Counted from the first letter of the stretch, positions 32,901-47,429 are shown. The stretch: 64,000 nucleotides of DNA from Cyprinodon diabolis (GCA_030533445.1 CM060075.1:34713196-34777195); one strand, 5' to 3'. Notes: a model not told the origin generated them from the letters alone. Made by a program: numbers and translations.

Positions 32901-35900
32901 CCTGCAATCCTTGGATGGGTTGACCTCCAGATATTTGCTTTCTTGGGTTTTCCAGTCACTGTGGGAACCTGAAAATAAGAACCCAGGTGGTAAACAAAGA
33001 AAACTCTTTCTATCATTAATATTTGTCCAAGTTAACTTAGAGTTTTCTTTTTTTTTACTTCATTAGGCAGAACAGTGCAAATGAAACCACCGTCCAATGC
33101 TGTAACTTTGCCAATATCTCATAACTGTAATCAAGCTTATCCCTTTTCATTTTTAATTATACTTCAGAATGATTAATGAGGCTCACTGCCTTTACATAGA
33201 TTTTTAATATAATACCCTCTGGTATATTACCAGAACTCTACGTTAGGCTTTTTCAATAACTGTTTTCAAAGTTTATAACCACCTTTGAGGGTGGGAGAGG
33301 GGTAAGCTGACAGCAGATTGTTGGAAATGGAAGTTAATACATTGTAGAGAAGGCAGGATTTATACCATACGTTGTAATTATATGGTAATAAGCTGTATTC
33401 TTGAGGCTTGTGATTTTTTTCTTATTTTTGTTTTATTTTGGAAATCAGTGGAGTCTAAGCCTTTGCATTTTTTAATTCTTCCTGCGCCATTTGAGTAGTT
33501 GTGCTATGTTTGGTATTTAAGTTTGTTGAGATAAATGGGGACAGATGGAACTTGTATTCAAGGTATCCCAGTTTATGACATTTGTATATGTGTATATTTT
33601 CCTTTTTTGTTTTATTTTATTATTTGCTAAACTATTAAATGAACAGGCAACAAAACAAATTTTAAGCAGGACTTTCACCAGAGGTTCATTTTGATCTTTA
33701 CTAATTATTATGTCTCCAAATGTCATTTTATGACATCGCCTTAAATGTATTTAATTTTATGCCTTGGATGTGACCCTAAAAAGACAGATTTTATATTTGA
33801 GCATGACTTAATATTAATGTGTCAAAGGATTGTTCAAACAATGACATTGTATCAGTTAATTAAGCTGTGATTTAAAAAATGGCTATAATGTGCTATAATA
33901 TTTAATTAATAAATTACCACAGCTCCGAATATTGTTCATCTACCACGAAAAAAGATCTTAAATTTGTTGTTGATTTTCCTGGTCTTTTCTGAGGACTTTG
34001 ATTCTCAGTCCTCTAAGTCTAATGTAATTATTCTTTTGAGTCATTTTGGGATCAATATTTGAATGTAGCATTGTTCGATCTATGTTAATGGCTTCACATG
34101 TGGGTCAGAAACTGGTGCTGTTCAGTGTTGTTTTTGGGTTAATGTTTCTTTTAAATTGTGACCCATAGGTTTCCACATTTCATCCAGGCCCGTTTCTCTT
34201 CCTTTTCTGGAGAAAGACATTTAGAAAAAGCCCCATTTTGTAACCCTTCTCCTTTGTTCATAAATGTGAAGAGCCCATGAGTCTATTGATGCACGTAAAA
34301 CTGCATCTCGATCGTCTTTGATGTTAGTGACAGCCACTCTGATTAGTTTTGTCTTGTCAGATTTAGACAAATGTTCAGCTATCTTTTTGTTTGATATTGT
34401 CTCCAGTTATTGATGACCCCCCTCACTGTGCCTTAACATATCTTATAGTTTAACAGCATCTTTACTTGTCTCGTATATAAAGAGTTTGTTTTAATCTTTT
34501 TTTTCCCTCCGCAGGCTAAGCTTCAGTTAAAAATTCATATGAGCAAATGGCATAAAATATTTTAAGTTTCTCAAACTGATGGTTCAAACTGTGTAGAGTG
34601 TAGAGTTCAAACTGAGTGCAGAAATTTCTGCAAAAGTTTCTTTTAAAAGATTTGGGCTTAAAGTTTTTATTTATTTAGTCCTATTTTAACTGCTTGGATT
34701 TTTCTACCTCTGCTGGATTTCATTTTCTTGTTATTGTTTAATTGCAGTAGATACAGTAAGCTACAATACAGGTGGCAATTAAATATAATGTTGTGGTCTC
34801 ATCAGTTTCATTAAAATCACTGGCTTTGAAAAACCTATATAGTTTTTTTGGAGTATAATTATTTCTTTTCAGTTTCTTTTATGTGTCTAAAGAATCACTG
34901 TAGCCAGATCTGTTGTAGTTAGATTCAGTCAGTGGGAGAGCTATCTTAGACTAACAAGGGTCTAGCTTTTCTTCCCACCAAGGTCAACCGGAATGAGTTC
35001 ACCCACTTCCAGGGGTCAAACTCATCCACTGCTGCTTCTGTGCAACAGCATGAGCCATGCAACAGTGTGCCTCAAGCGTACGTGCCATTAAGAATGGATT
35101 CGTACTTGAACGTAGCCCTCTGAGCGCTCTCATGAGCACATGTTTGCATATCTTTGTTGGCACGTCCTGCAGCAATGTTGCTCTTTTTGTCCACTCGCAT
35201 GCACATCACGGATAAAAAAAAAAGTCTCATTGAATATTAAATAGGCGTATCAGTGTAATTATGACAGAGACTCGGAGAAAGCTTCTAATTTACAGACTTC
35301 CACCAGAGACTCAAAAAGGACTCCATAAGGGCCCTTTTCCACTGACTCTTTTCACACACCCTTCCCTGCTCTTCAAAGAGTGGTGAGCAGCAAAGTCACC
35401 CTTCCTCTTCGATCTCTTCAAGGCTGTCAGCTTCAAAATGACATTTAACACTGGCTGTTTATTTACAGTAAAATTGGTTCAGTAAGGAATCCAGAGTGTG
35501 GAGCAATATGGCGGAGCAATGTTTAAATTACTTTGTCGCCCCGCTGTTAGATGTCAAACGGCGCCACAGCTTTGGCACAAGACGCGTCTATGAATATGCA
35601 GCTTGCACAGATGCAGATGTGTGTATCTGTGGGAAAGAGGGGGGATGTTTTGCCCAAATTAACCCATTCCCTTTGCTAGAAAGCAGCTCATTCTACAGAG
35701 TGGTGCAGAGCTGAAAATAGACGCTCAGTGGCCTGCTGAATAAAAGATGACAGGACAACGTGGCAATGCGCTCACCATACCCTTCACAGATGCATGCGTG
35801 CATATGTTGTATACACTGCGGGCTCTTTGCATGTCTGAGTGCAACTGCATTCTGGCTCTGCAGTTTTCATTTTGCTTTCCCACATATATACAAATAATGT

Positions 35901-36825
35901 AATTATATACTAAAACCTGAAAAGGATGTCAGCGAGAGCCCCTTTTATCCACTTTAGCACACATGAGCAATTCCTTTTCATCAGCACCTGACCAATCAGG
36001 CGAAGCGTTGAAAGAGGATTTGGAGAAAAAAGGTATTATGTTGTCCCCTTTTTTAACCCATTTAAATTAAAAGCCCCCTACCAAAACAGGAAACCAAGCT
36101 AATTGTTGGTTTTCTGGAAGTGTGAGGAAGATGTGACAAAATCTTCATCCCTTTCTCTTTACACAAGCCAAGTCGACCTTTAGAATCTACAGCACCACCA
36201 AGTTAAAAAGCGGTGCGAGGAAGCGCCGGCTGTTTACCATTTGGCTAATCTGTATGCTCTCCAATATAAAAGTTTAAATCCTCCGTTCCCTCTGCGTGCT
36301 ATGAAAAACAAAGGCTTCACCTAATAACGTATCCGAGCCATATTTCACACAGCACTTTGATTTTGCTTTTGCTCCCTGAGCACGAAGTAGCTGGCTATAC
36401 TGGGGATTGCTAAGGAGGGTAGAAGGAGATTGGAGTCAGGGGACAGAAAGAGCGAATGTGTTGGTTTATTGATCACAATCTACAGTAATTATGTTAATGT
36501 TTGAATGCAAACAATATGTGCATGCATGCATGTTGTTAAGGCATATATTACTGAGGAGCAAGTAATTTTTTTTTATTTGATTGCTGTTTTACTCATAAGA
36601 AGCAAAATTACTACAGTTTTACTATCTTTAGAGTTTTTTACTTTTACGTCTGAATAGTAACATAACTTAATAAAAGTTTGACCAATAGAGAACCATAGAA
36701 GTTTTGTTTTTAAAAACATACTTTTAAAAAAATTGTTTTGAATTGAACTTGTTTAATCAATTTAGTTTGCAAAGTTTAGTTGCCTATTTAAACTGTTTTT
36801 AATCTTACAAGACATGACACTCTAT
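29936..36825. other. Long stretch without recognised genes or transposons
   Basis: 30,430-30,760 and 31,690-31,850 are GC-richer islands. 34,228-34,425 holds an orphan minus-strand open segment, listed separately. 34,900-36,420 is GC-richer and may hold conserved noncoding DNA. Frames at 32,836-33,066 and 35,496-35,714 have no recognisable domains. Confidence 0.35.
34228..34425 (-). other. Orphan open segment, coding-like, unknown
   Basis: A 66-codon open stretch without ATG, bounded by stops on both sides, containing LIRVAVTNIKDDRDAVLRAS and SWALHIYEQRRRV. Residue usage is charged and helix-like, unlike chance translation of AT-rich DNA. I do not recognise the family. It could be a fragment of a transposon protein or an old exon; no clear splice sites flank it. 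Confidence 0.3.
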
Positions 36826-36830
36826 GCTAC

Positions 36831-37551
36831 TGTTGGGATCTGGAGATTCTCCACCTTCTCCAGCAGAGTGCGCTGTGGATCTCCTGGGCTGGAGCCCTCC
36901 AGCACAGCTGACGTTCATCAGCCCATCAGGAGACCTGCCTATATAATCAGCAGCCAGACCTTCCTTCAACGCCGCAGTGTTGACCAAGTTTGGTTAGCGA
37001 ACCTGAGCCTCTGAACTACTAGAATCTTTGTCTCTAAGAGAAACCCAATTCTAACCTGCCTCTGTCTTCTCGCTCATAGGAAACCTGTCTCTCGTCTGAA
37101 GCTCTGGATGAGCTTAACCTGTTACCTGCCTGCTTGCCCTAGAGAGCCAAACCTGAAGATCTCACTCTGGAATCCACCAGCTGCTCTTAAGGAAAGAGCT
37201 AATTCCTCAAACAAAGGTCTGTCACTAGAAAGTCAGAAGCTAGACGCTGCTGCTGCTGAGCACTCTGCTGAACCAACAGTCTCTGGACCCAACCGGTTCC
37301 CTCTCTCAGAGAAGAAAGCCTGGACCTTGTCAAGGTATTTTCAGAGACATCTGAAAACTCAACAACTAATCTGTTAACCTGGCTAATCAAACTATCCGTC
37401 TCTGCAGACGCCTGAGAATCCTGCCCGGACCAGTTTCCAGAATCCAGTACATGTTATCTCTGTGCAAACCTTTAATAAACTCTGTTGAACTTTTTATCAG
37501 TCTCCAAGTGGTGTTCTGCATGTGGGTTTGATTTCTAAACCAACCATGACA
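36831..37551 (+). mobile_element. Solo LTR related to the 19-24 kb element, TSD gctac
   Basis: 721 bp, begins TGTTGGGATC and ends CCATGACA, flanked by gctac at 36,826-36,830 and 37,552-37,556. It shares 'ttcaacgccgcagtgttga' (the self-primer segment), a TATA-like 'cctatataatc' upstream of it, the 'agaagctagacgctgctgctg' type segment and 'aaactctgttgaac' with the LTRs at 19.5 and 23.1 kb, but is shorter and more diverged. Apparent frames of 63-89 codons are LTR sequence. Confidence 0.88.
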
Positions 37552-37556
37552 GCTAC

Positions 37557-40500
37557 ATAAATATATAATAAGCTTTGGTAGAAAGTCATGTTTTTTATGT
37601 GCTCATGTTGTGCTTTAACTGTTTTCTTCTAAAGCAATAGATGGAGAAAAGCAACTTCATCACCATTAATCTTCAATTTATGCTGCCAGAGAAAAACATA
37701 ATACTGAAAACTCAGTCCTAGTGATTTCTGCATTTATGCGCATTGAGAACCAATTCTAACACAAAGGAGCAGATGTATGGGTGCAAACTAGTGCCATCAG
37801 AAACTGAATTTAAATTACCTTACCTAAATCTGTAATCATATCAAATAAATCCATTAGTTTGAACAAAAAAATGAATACATTCAAACAGATTTAAGATATA
37901 TATTTGGCAGTGTTAAAAATTCCGACTGCCTTTTGTTTTTACTTTCACTTTTATAGTGCAAATTTAGTTCAAAAATTATATTTCTTTGTGTCAGAGATCT
38001 TGGTCCTTAAGCCAGAGAGCAATCACACACAGATTTACTTAGTTTAACCTTATTTTTACCATATTTTGATCTGATATTGTACACATATGAGCTTGGTAAA
38101 TGTAATAGCCATGTCATTTACCAATGTACTGCGGAGGAAACCCAAAAATGAGTAATACAGGCAGCCAGGGATGCCAAATCAATAAATCATATTGATTAAT
38201 TAATATTTTTGCTTATGAAGATTTCATTTTTGGAAAATCTCTATTTTTTTAACAAATCCATTCCTTCAGCATGCATAGCTCAGAGTAACATCAGTTTATC
38301 CCGTTTCGCTCTTAGCTGTGTACCTATAACTGATAAATGAACTCCCTGTGTGAAACCACTCACTGCAAACATTTAGTGTGTTATATTTTTATTGCTTGTT
38401 GAGAAACAAGATTATTTTACAAGCATGAATCACGGCTTGAATTTCGTAGCCCTTTAATATAAGATCCTGGAGGGAATGATTGAAATCAAAGCTAGTTTTA
38501 GCAAGTAATATATGTCATTTTTCATTTCTATTATGAAACTTGTTAGTAAAAAAAAATCTATTAAGCTGAGTTGGTAGGAACTAATCAGAGATTACCGGTA
38601 TATTTTCTAACCATATTGCCTTGCTACCGCCTTGCTATCCCCTACTAGAAGCACATAATGCTGATTTATAGCTAATAGCAACTGGTGCGATGTACCTTAG
38701 ATTAAACGCAGTTTGTTTTTATTTACATAATTCCTCTAATATATATAATAATTTCACATCATTGATGATGTTTGTAAAACTCATTACCTTTCTCTGCTGC
38801 AGCTTAAAATGCCATGAAGCAAATTTAACCAAATGTGAAATGTCAATAAGTGTCTAAGTACTCTGTGACACATGAAAAAACAATTGCCAAGTACAATGGA
38901 TGATGACGTTACTTGAAGAAAATTTGGACACCACCTTTAAGGAAAGCAATTATACTTTAGACATAAACATCGTGGGTTGGCTCAACAGAGCTTCGCAGTG
39001 AGGAAAGTTGAAATTGGTTGAAAATCTCAGAGGTTGATAGAGAGTTGCAGACGGCAACAAAAATGTTTTAATTTTCTCATTTCAACTAAAGCCTACCTTT
39101 AACTGCATAAAGTACCATTCATTTATCTTTGTTATAATATACAATTTGTTAAAATATGATGTGTAAGAAGTAGAGAGAGGTTAATTTTAGGTGCTTTTCT
39201 AAAATCAAACAGTTTTTTAGATACAAAAAATGTTTATATTAATATATTTTTTCAGTATTCACATTAAAAAAAGCTCCCAATGCCATTTAGCTATATATTA
39301 TATTATTCATCCAGATTTTTTTAGTTTTCTTGGTGTGTTAAAGGGTTTGAGAAGCCAAAATGTCACTGTCAAGTTCATTCCTAGACTCTTCCTAGACATT
39401 ATTCAATCAAACTCATCCGTCACACTGGTTGTGTAATTATCCTGTCTATTTCCTGGAAAGACAGCTCGTAAATCCAACATTTGCAGGAACTGTCTCATTC
39501 TAGTTATTTGGAATCCTAAAGGCAGAGTTTCAAAAAATCTATAGTATGCTATCAATTTAACAAAGCATTAGATTTTTTTTTTTTTTTTTTTTTTGTTTAC
39601 TATTTTTGTGTTGAAGAGCAAAATGTGGACAAAACAGAGGACTAAACAACATCTCTCTTTGCAACAGACCCCAGTAGAGAGGGAAAAAATGCATGCTGTG
39701 AAAGAGAGTGCATAGTGAATCTATTATTCCAGGAGACTTCAGATGTTTTGCTTGAGGCAAGTGTGACTTTGCAAAAGCCTGTTTTTCAGAAAGGCTGATG
39801 ATTCTGGGCTATTTTAAGTTTCCATCTCCCTGACTCCCTCTCCTCTGTTGCCATCCTCCTCACCTTCGTCCAGCCCTTTAATAAAAGGAGGAGGGTTACT
39901 CTCGCTGCTGAACCACCACTGTGCACACAAGTATTACCAAGGCTTCAGAGTTCACCTCCAAACCCTGACTCTGAATGAGTGGAAGTGTGTGTCTCGAAAT
40001 AACTAAGGCAGTGAGCAGATGATTTAGCTTGACAGACAGGTTTTGTAATACAGTACTTCAAATTGCTTTTTCCCCCTTCAGCCTGTCTGAAACACTCATT
40101 CGCAAGTGGTTGAGTCCTAGCACCCTTGATTAAAGGCTTCTAAAATGGTCAATCGGGAAAAAACCCTACAACTGAAAAAATACAGACTGTACAATTTGGA
40201 GTAAATACCTAATTTTCACTGCTTCTTGTGCTTCCAAAACAAAGTATGAGTATAAGATCAATTCTGTTCAAAACAGGGCCAGTTGCACTGCTGATGTTAA
40301 GTTGACATAACACCCACCATAATAACTATCTTTATAGAATCGTTTTTGCCTAAAGGCGAAAAAAAAGTTGAAATTCAGCTAGTTCCTTAAAAGAGATATT
40401 TATCCTAACAAATATCCAGTAATACGTCCATAATAAAGAGTTCAACAAAAAGTCAAGAAACATTGATAACTGACTTTAAGCTGAATAAAGAATAGTTAGA

Positions 40501-42984
40501 AATACAAGTGCACTTGACTGTTGTGATTTTTTTTCACCATTAAAACAAGGCTGGCAATCAAATAAAATGTTTTACTTATTATTGAGCATCCTTTTTTATA
40601 AGTATTTATAGCAAAACAATAACAATAGATTCTTCTTATAAGATAAATGTAAGTAATTTGAAATGAATGAATATAAACAGAGCTAAATACTGATTTATGT
40701 TAAAGATTCTTACAGAACAATTTTCTGAGCTTCAAAACTATTTGCGTTTTCCTCTTTGTTGTTAACTTTCTAAGCTTATATTTGATGATAAATGAAACTA
40801 TTGTCAGGACCATAGTCTGTAAAACTTGCTCCACTTTTCTATTTGATTGTTATTAATTTGGGGTTTTTCTTTTTATTGTTCATATTCTTTGCAGTTCATC
40901 TGTGGAAAATCGATTTGTCTCTCTTAAAGATAGAAACATCAAATATAAACATTGTAATTCATGTTTGGACTGTTGACCAAAGGTTTTAGTTCTTGCATAT
41001 TTTATAACAAATTGTAAATATGAACACTACAAGAAAGTATTGCCAACAGAGATTTTATAAAGTTGAGCAATGTTAACTTTTGTTAACCTAAAGCTGCAAA
41101 AGCCCAAATCGTGGTTGTTACTATGAAAAAAATTTGTCAAAAGGAACAATTTAAATGTTTCCAAATACGCACATTTGATTATTTGTAAGGCTAAAATCCA
41201 TTTTTAAAGAAGCTTAAGTCTTAAGACCCAACTGTTTAAAGCTGCCTTTAGTTAGTAATGCACAAACAAATTAGTTGAAAATCTCTTTAAAAAAAATATT
41301 TGATAACACATTAATTATCATCTCTGGTTGATAAATGTGATATGATATTTTTTTGATGATTTGCTGTGCAATCTGTTTACATTTTCACTGGATTTAATAA
41401 TTTAATTCTTTACACAATATGGCTTTTGTAAAAGTAAATGAAAGTAAAAATACAGGCAGCCATCCATGTAAGGATCTCTCCCTGATCCTTAAACCCAGCT
41501 TAAAGTTTTTATAGTGGAGCAAAAAGCAAAGCATGACTTTTAAAACCTGTATTAAGGCTAAAGTTGCATGGGGCATTTGGATAAAATAAATGTTTTCAGC
41601 ATATTCTCTTGAGAAGAATGAGAAAAGAAAGTGAAAGGAATTTTAGAAAATTCATTCAATTATCTGTATGGCTTTTTTTTTTAAGTACAAAACTCAGGTC
41701 ACTTTAATCAGTGTTACGTATGTGAGGTTAAGAGGTAAACACATTCAGCTGCAATGTAAAAGAATAAAACACCCAGTATATGGCTTTTTTTCTAAATATC
41801 TATCTGTCTCTTACAGCTTGCAGCTTTAAGTTTTTGTAGAGGACAGTCAGTGACATTGCTGCCTTCTAGAAAATGTGTTTCTACAATTTGGATTAATGAT
41901 TAAATCATCAAACATGTCAAGCTTCAATTAGGCCTATTGAGACTTCTTAATGTCAGGGAGCTTGGGTTCACTTAAATATTCATGATTCTGTTTTTTTTTG
42001 TTTTTTTACCGAGAACTGAAATGATAAAAGGGGGAGATTTGAATATTTATCTCAAGGTCAAATACAGTTTATTCTATATGGGACAACAAGGTACATGGGG
42101 TTAGCAGAGATTGGCTGATCCTGTGGGGAAAAAAAATAAAAATGAAGGGTTAGGAATGGATCTAAAATAGAAAAATTAAAAACAGATGAGGGTTACAGTT
42201 ATCGGGGAGCTGTGAAGGAGAGAGTTATTATGGGCTTGGCAGCTGTTTTGGTTGAGATGAGGGAGATATGGAAGGCAGAGAGCAGGTGTGCGGGTGTTAT
42301 TGGTCAGAACCTGATGCCCCTGAAAACATAACGACAGACAACCAGGCCAGCTGAGCCAAACAGACTTTGGCTCTCTGCAGCGACACTTCTTTCCCTCTCA
42401 TTTATCCTGTTTTATTTACTCACAGCTAATTTCAGATCTGTTTAGTGGCATGAGACAGTGAACTGCTCTGACACGCGTCATGTTGGCCCAAAGAGCACCA
42501 GCTAAAAACGTCTTAACTGAATATTTATAGATTTTTTTTTTCACAGGTTCAAAAGCATGGCTTGAATTAACCAAAACAAAGAGACACCATAACACAATCC
42601 ACATTATGCAACTGCTCAACAGTGGCAGAGATTAAAAGAATGAGACTCTCTTAGAAAACCTTTAATATTAGCAGAGAATAATTCTTATCAATTATAAAGT
42701 GAAAACTTTGTGGATTAAATGCATATCAATAAAATATTGAATATACTAAGTTTTACTTTGGCTTTAACAAACAAGCAAAGGTAAGTGTAACAGAATGCAA
42801 CAATGGCATACAAAAGATTTATATCTATGCTGCAAACAATGGCTAGTAAAAGCCTTTTAGCTGTGGCCAAAGCTATGGTAGCATTATGAGACTATTATTA
42901 CATTTTGATTCAAAATCTTAGGGAAGTCAATTTTACATTTGCATAAGGAAATACAATGTTTGTCTTTCAGGAGGCCCAAAGGAG
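37557..42984. other. AT-rich unique-looking sequence
   Basis: No gene or transposon recognised across 5.4 kb. A 22-base T run lies at 39,573-39,594. Confidence 0.4.
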
Positions 42985-43270
42985 TGACAGTAGCTAGCTT
43001 TGCAGAAAAGACGTCCTTTGTTCAAATCTAAAGGGATTTTCCGCACTGACATTGCATGTTCTCCACATGCTTGCAAGAGTTGTATCCAGCTTCCTACCAC
43101 AGCCAAAAAACATGCATGTCTGTTTTATTAATGCTCTTCATAGTGGGAAGACATCTTAATGAGTGAGCTTCAACCAGTGGCACACTCCATATTTCTCTCT
43201 AGAAACTAAGGTCTGCCCACTAGCATGTTAATGTTTGCCCTTAAGGAGCAGGGTTGGCCAGATGGATTGG
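42985..43270 (+). mobile_element. Strongly degraded tRNA-headed SINE (copy D)
   Basis: A B-box-like 'tgttcaaatcta', then 'attgcatgttctccacatg', 'agcttcctaccacag', 'ccaaaaaacatgcatg' and a final 'ccagatggattgg' follow the order of copy A with many changes and a foreign-looking middle. It is the oldest copy in the window. Confidence 0.55.
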
Positions 43271-44640
43271 TAAGGGTGGAATGGACTTTCAGTTATTTTA
43301 ACTACAATCAACATTTATGGCCTCAAAAAGAATAATCTATATGTGCCAGATGGATTTGCAATCACATAACAGTGTCTGACTAAAGTGGTGACCAACATAG
43401 AGATGCTAGCAGGCTCTTGTGCTTGTCTACGGTTCTCTCATTCACCACTGAGGACCTTGTTTGTGAAATGAATGAACATTAAATTGCCAACATGACTTGT
43501 TCCTTTAAACATCAATCACCCAATTTGATAAAAGGACACAATTGAAGAGTCAGTGGATGACAAAACTGTTTGGCATTGACAAAGAGGAGCTGGCAACTTT
43601 ATTAACAGCCCACGCTCTTTAACTCTGGAACTAAACTCAGCAATACAAGGAATAATTCATCGAGCCTCCTATTTCTTTTGCTTTAAGCCAAGATTTTTGT
43701 CCTCTTGTCTTTGTTAAGTTTACACATGCAACGAAATGGCTATGACATTGTTGTTACATCACACATTACACAACTACTGCTTTTTATTGCATGGCATTCT
43801 TCACCTTGTGTCCTAAGGGTGAAAATATAGCTACTTCTCCACTGGTATAATATACATGTATATAAAATAGCCAGAGCAACACACCATAAAGCCATTTCTA
43901 TTCCCCTCTGTAGCACAAACCACACTGTGCCTGATTCAAACTTGTTGGATCGATAATTCATAAACAAAATGTCTCTTTCTGAGTGTAGGTAACTGAGGAG
44001 CTACAGTACAAGGTATTTCTCTATGAAAATATGATGTTCTCTGAGCCAGATGAATAGCATCTGGTGCAGAAAAGATGTCTGATAGCTTTAATGTTTAGAT
44101 TTACTGGGCTAGAGTGATATGAAAAAAAATGAGGTCGACCATATGACAGCTGTGTGTTAAAGGTAAAAAAATGCACTTTTTATTGAGGAATAAATGTGGA
44201 CATCTTAACATGGATTTGCACTGAAAATTTTCAAAATTACACGGTGTAAATGCTGATAACCTGAGGACTTTTACCATGTTTGAAACTTGGACATTAAGTC
44301 TCGTCTGCTCTTCATTGTGTTCGGAGTAAACATCATGATGAGAATCCATAGCGACACCTGAGCTCTTTAGAAACAAGTTTTTAGTAGCTTTTGGGTTTGT
44401 CAATAGATTTATAGATTTTTTTATATTTTTTTTTTAACTGAAAGCAAAGCGGTTTATTATGGTTATTGATCATTATCAGTTGGTGAATGTAACTCAGCTG
44501 GAAAAGCCTCCAAAAATCCTAAACATCATCACAGGAAATATAGGTACAGCTGGTGCAAAGGTGCATGTTTGTATCAAAAAGAGTTGAATGCCAAACTACA
44601 GAAATGACCTCTATAAGTATGTGATTTAGTTAGTTGATTC
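43271..44640. other. Unclassified sequence
   Basis: No feature recognised; the 100-codon minus-strand frame at 44,101-44,403 has no family likeness. Confidence 0.35.
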
Positions 44641-45150
44641 CAGGGCTGTGTAATAATTCAATATCAATAAGTATCGCAATAAAATTGTATTCAATCGCTG
44701 TGATATTAGGTTTAACCTCATTTTCGGTGTACATCACAGTGCATGATTACAGTGTTTGTAACACGATGGCTATGCGATGATTTTCACTATGAGATCGAGC
44801 CTGTAGCTGCGACTATGCAAAAGCCTCAATCACTTTATAGAGCAGGGACTATATAGTGGTCTTTATAGTGAACTTATTTAACTGACCACTCGGGCAGACG
44901 ATCACTTTTGACTCCCCGCTGGTCATGTGACTCCAGCTCCTGCACGGTGCCTGGACCATCTTTGTTCTCTTTCACGCCCAAAACAAATCCCATGATGCTT
45001 TGAGAGGAGACCTCTGGATATATCTGCTCATCTACTGACCATGGATGATCACTACTCTTCAAAGTTCATTATGGGAAACTTTGAGTGCACTACTTTTTCT
45101 TCCACTAGATATTCAAACAAAATGGTGTACTCTATGTCAGGGTGAGAGTA
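44641..45150. mobile_element. Possible MITE remnants
   Basis: 'agggctgtgtaataattcaa' and 'tatcaataagtatcgcaata' recall fish hAT MITEs with a gggctgggcgatat end. 'gcagggactatatagtggtc' and 'tttgagtgcactac' recall another MITE with actatatag motifs. Both are too worn for firm limits. Confidence 0.35.
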
Positions 45151-47429
45151 GAAGTTTTAACACAGCCATATTATTTCCAAATCTGGTTGGAAGCAACATG
45201 CAAACATCTTAACCATCCACAAAGGTAAAAATTGCACCCTTTGGCTTGTTTTTCTAAAAGAAATAGAGGGTATTCAAGCTAAAACTGGTGCAGCCATGTT
45301 TGTTTTGCTTCAGCCTTTTGCCTCTGGTAGACGTAATACAGGTCACCACATTTTATTGGTTCAAAGCCTCTCTGTATAAAGGCTAACACATCTGTTTGAT
45401 TCACAAATCTTGCTACTATTCATCTTGCTTGCAAGGTAACAGCTTCTAGCCCCAAGACTGAACTAGTGAAATTCTTATTTTTATTTTTTAAGTATTTTTT
45501 TCTGAGGCTTTCATATTTTAATAACAAAAATATATTGAAAAATACATTGTGATATAAGCTTTGGCCCCATTGCAGAGCCATGGGTGACTCTCAAATAAAT
45601 AATTCAAAAAGAAAGAAGACATTTTTAAAAAAACGACATAACCAACTCACGGAATATAATACTATGGTTTGCAGCAGAACCCAGTCATGTCGCCTTCATA
45701 GAACCCAACATAGCTTCTGTTTTGAGTCACTTGGGGCTTGGGGAAAATGTAAGACCACCTGTAAATAAAAGATAAAGCTGAAGCAGAACTGGAGCCTGCA
45801 AAATGACAGCGACCCGAAACGCGGCAGTATATCCAACAAGCCTAGATCGTCATCTCACATAGATGCTAGTGGGTAGCTTAAAACGAGCTGCACCTGTGAG
45901 AAACATCTCATAGCTGAAAGCAGAGCACACTATCCTAAGACTGATGTTAGAGAAGCTATATTGGAAGAAGTTTCTCAGTTAGGCTGTTTTAACCACAGAG
46001 GGCAACATTGCATCAGGGAGGTAGTGATTTCTTCATTTATTATTTGTCTGGTGTTAAAGAAGTTTGTTTAATTTGTTAAACAAAACGTGTTTTTCTTTTT
46101 TAATTGCAATTAAAATCCCTCTCTGAAGCCGAAATAGATAAATTGATCAGAAACCAATCATACATCTTAAGAAATTGTATTATGTCCTTCGTTTTCACTT
46201 TATCCTTTGTGCTTGTGCTTTATTGACTGACAGAAAAACAACATCTCAGCGGCTATATAAAATGATTTTTAATTCTATCAATATTGTGGGAGAGTTTTTT
46301 TTGAAGTACTGCAAGCATGCTTTAATAATCATCACACATCATTAGTGAAAGTTTGAGTTTTTTATTGAAACATATAAATAGATGTAGAAATTTGATCTGC
46401 TACAAGTTGATATCTTTGCTGCTCAATGGGTCGCGCAGCATCTGTTCAATCCATCCCTCCCTAAAGCTCATTTACAGCCTCCAAGTCGATCCGTCTCTTT
46501 TTGTTTGCTGTCCTTGGCTTCTTTCTCTGACTCACTTTCAGCCCAGCCTCTCTCACTTTTTCTCCTTTATCTAATCCCTCTTCACATGCACTTCCCCTGC
46601 ACTGGCTCAAGCCTTCTCAGCACAGGAAAAGAATGAAGAAATTAATGAAATAAGAAGGGAGCAAAACACCCCCCCAAAAAAGTGGTAAAATGAAAGAGAA
46701 TGACAGAGTTGGTTGTGAAAGAAAGGCGATTTAGTGGGCTAACACAGAGGGGCTGGATGAGAAGGATGGAGGGAGGCTGCATCACTGCTCCGATCAGATA
46801 TGCCGGAGAAACACAGAGAGAAGGAAGAGGAGCAGAGCGGCGGAGCCGTAAAGAGGCAGAGGTCTATTAAAAGTGCAGTGTTTGGACGTATGTGGGTACA
46901 GCCCTGATTTAAATGAATGGATTCTTTGTGACAGTGTTCCATTCCTGCAGTGTGTACTTCCCCTTGTTTGTACTCCAGCAGTTATTTGATGTGTGCATAT
47001 CCATGATTCAGTGTGTTTATTTATTTGTGTGGCTGGTGTGCTGATGAGTCAACATGCTAGTAGAATATTTAGCTGTCCTGTTTGAGATTTTTTTTTTTTT
47101 TTCTAGTTTGAAATCTAACCATTAAGTAAGACGGAGGAAAATATGTAGGAAGAGAGCAATGAAGGAGGTGCAGAACAGCTTGGTTTCCAGAGAGCTGACC
47201 GCAGCTCCAAACTTATTTAATCCTGCAGTGCTGACTTTGGCCAGAGCAATAAATCTACTGCGGCAAAAAGTGTTTGTTCTGCTTGAGCTCTTATTTTCAA
47301 ACAAATTGTTTCAAAAGACCTTAAAACTTATAAATCTGGATTTGGAGGTTGTAAAGTGCAAACCAGCAGTAAACTTTTTACCTTTAGTGCCTTATTGTAG
47401 CAGTCAGACCACTTAAACATTTCCAACAT
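45151..47429. other. Unclassified sequence
   Basis: No gene recognised. 46,400-47,060 is less AT-rich and could include conserved noncoding DNA; nothing specific supports that. Confidence 0.35.

Noticed and set aside
35000..35120. Possible exon after a pyrimidine-rich 'cttttcttcccaccaag' acceptor-like site, open for about 36 codons
   Set aside because: No donor site, no recognisable protein and the length is within chance; kept only as part of the GC-rich block.
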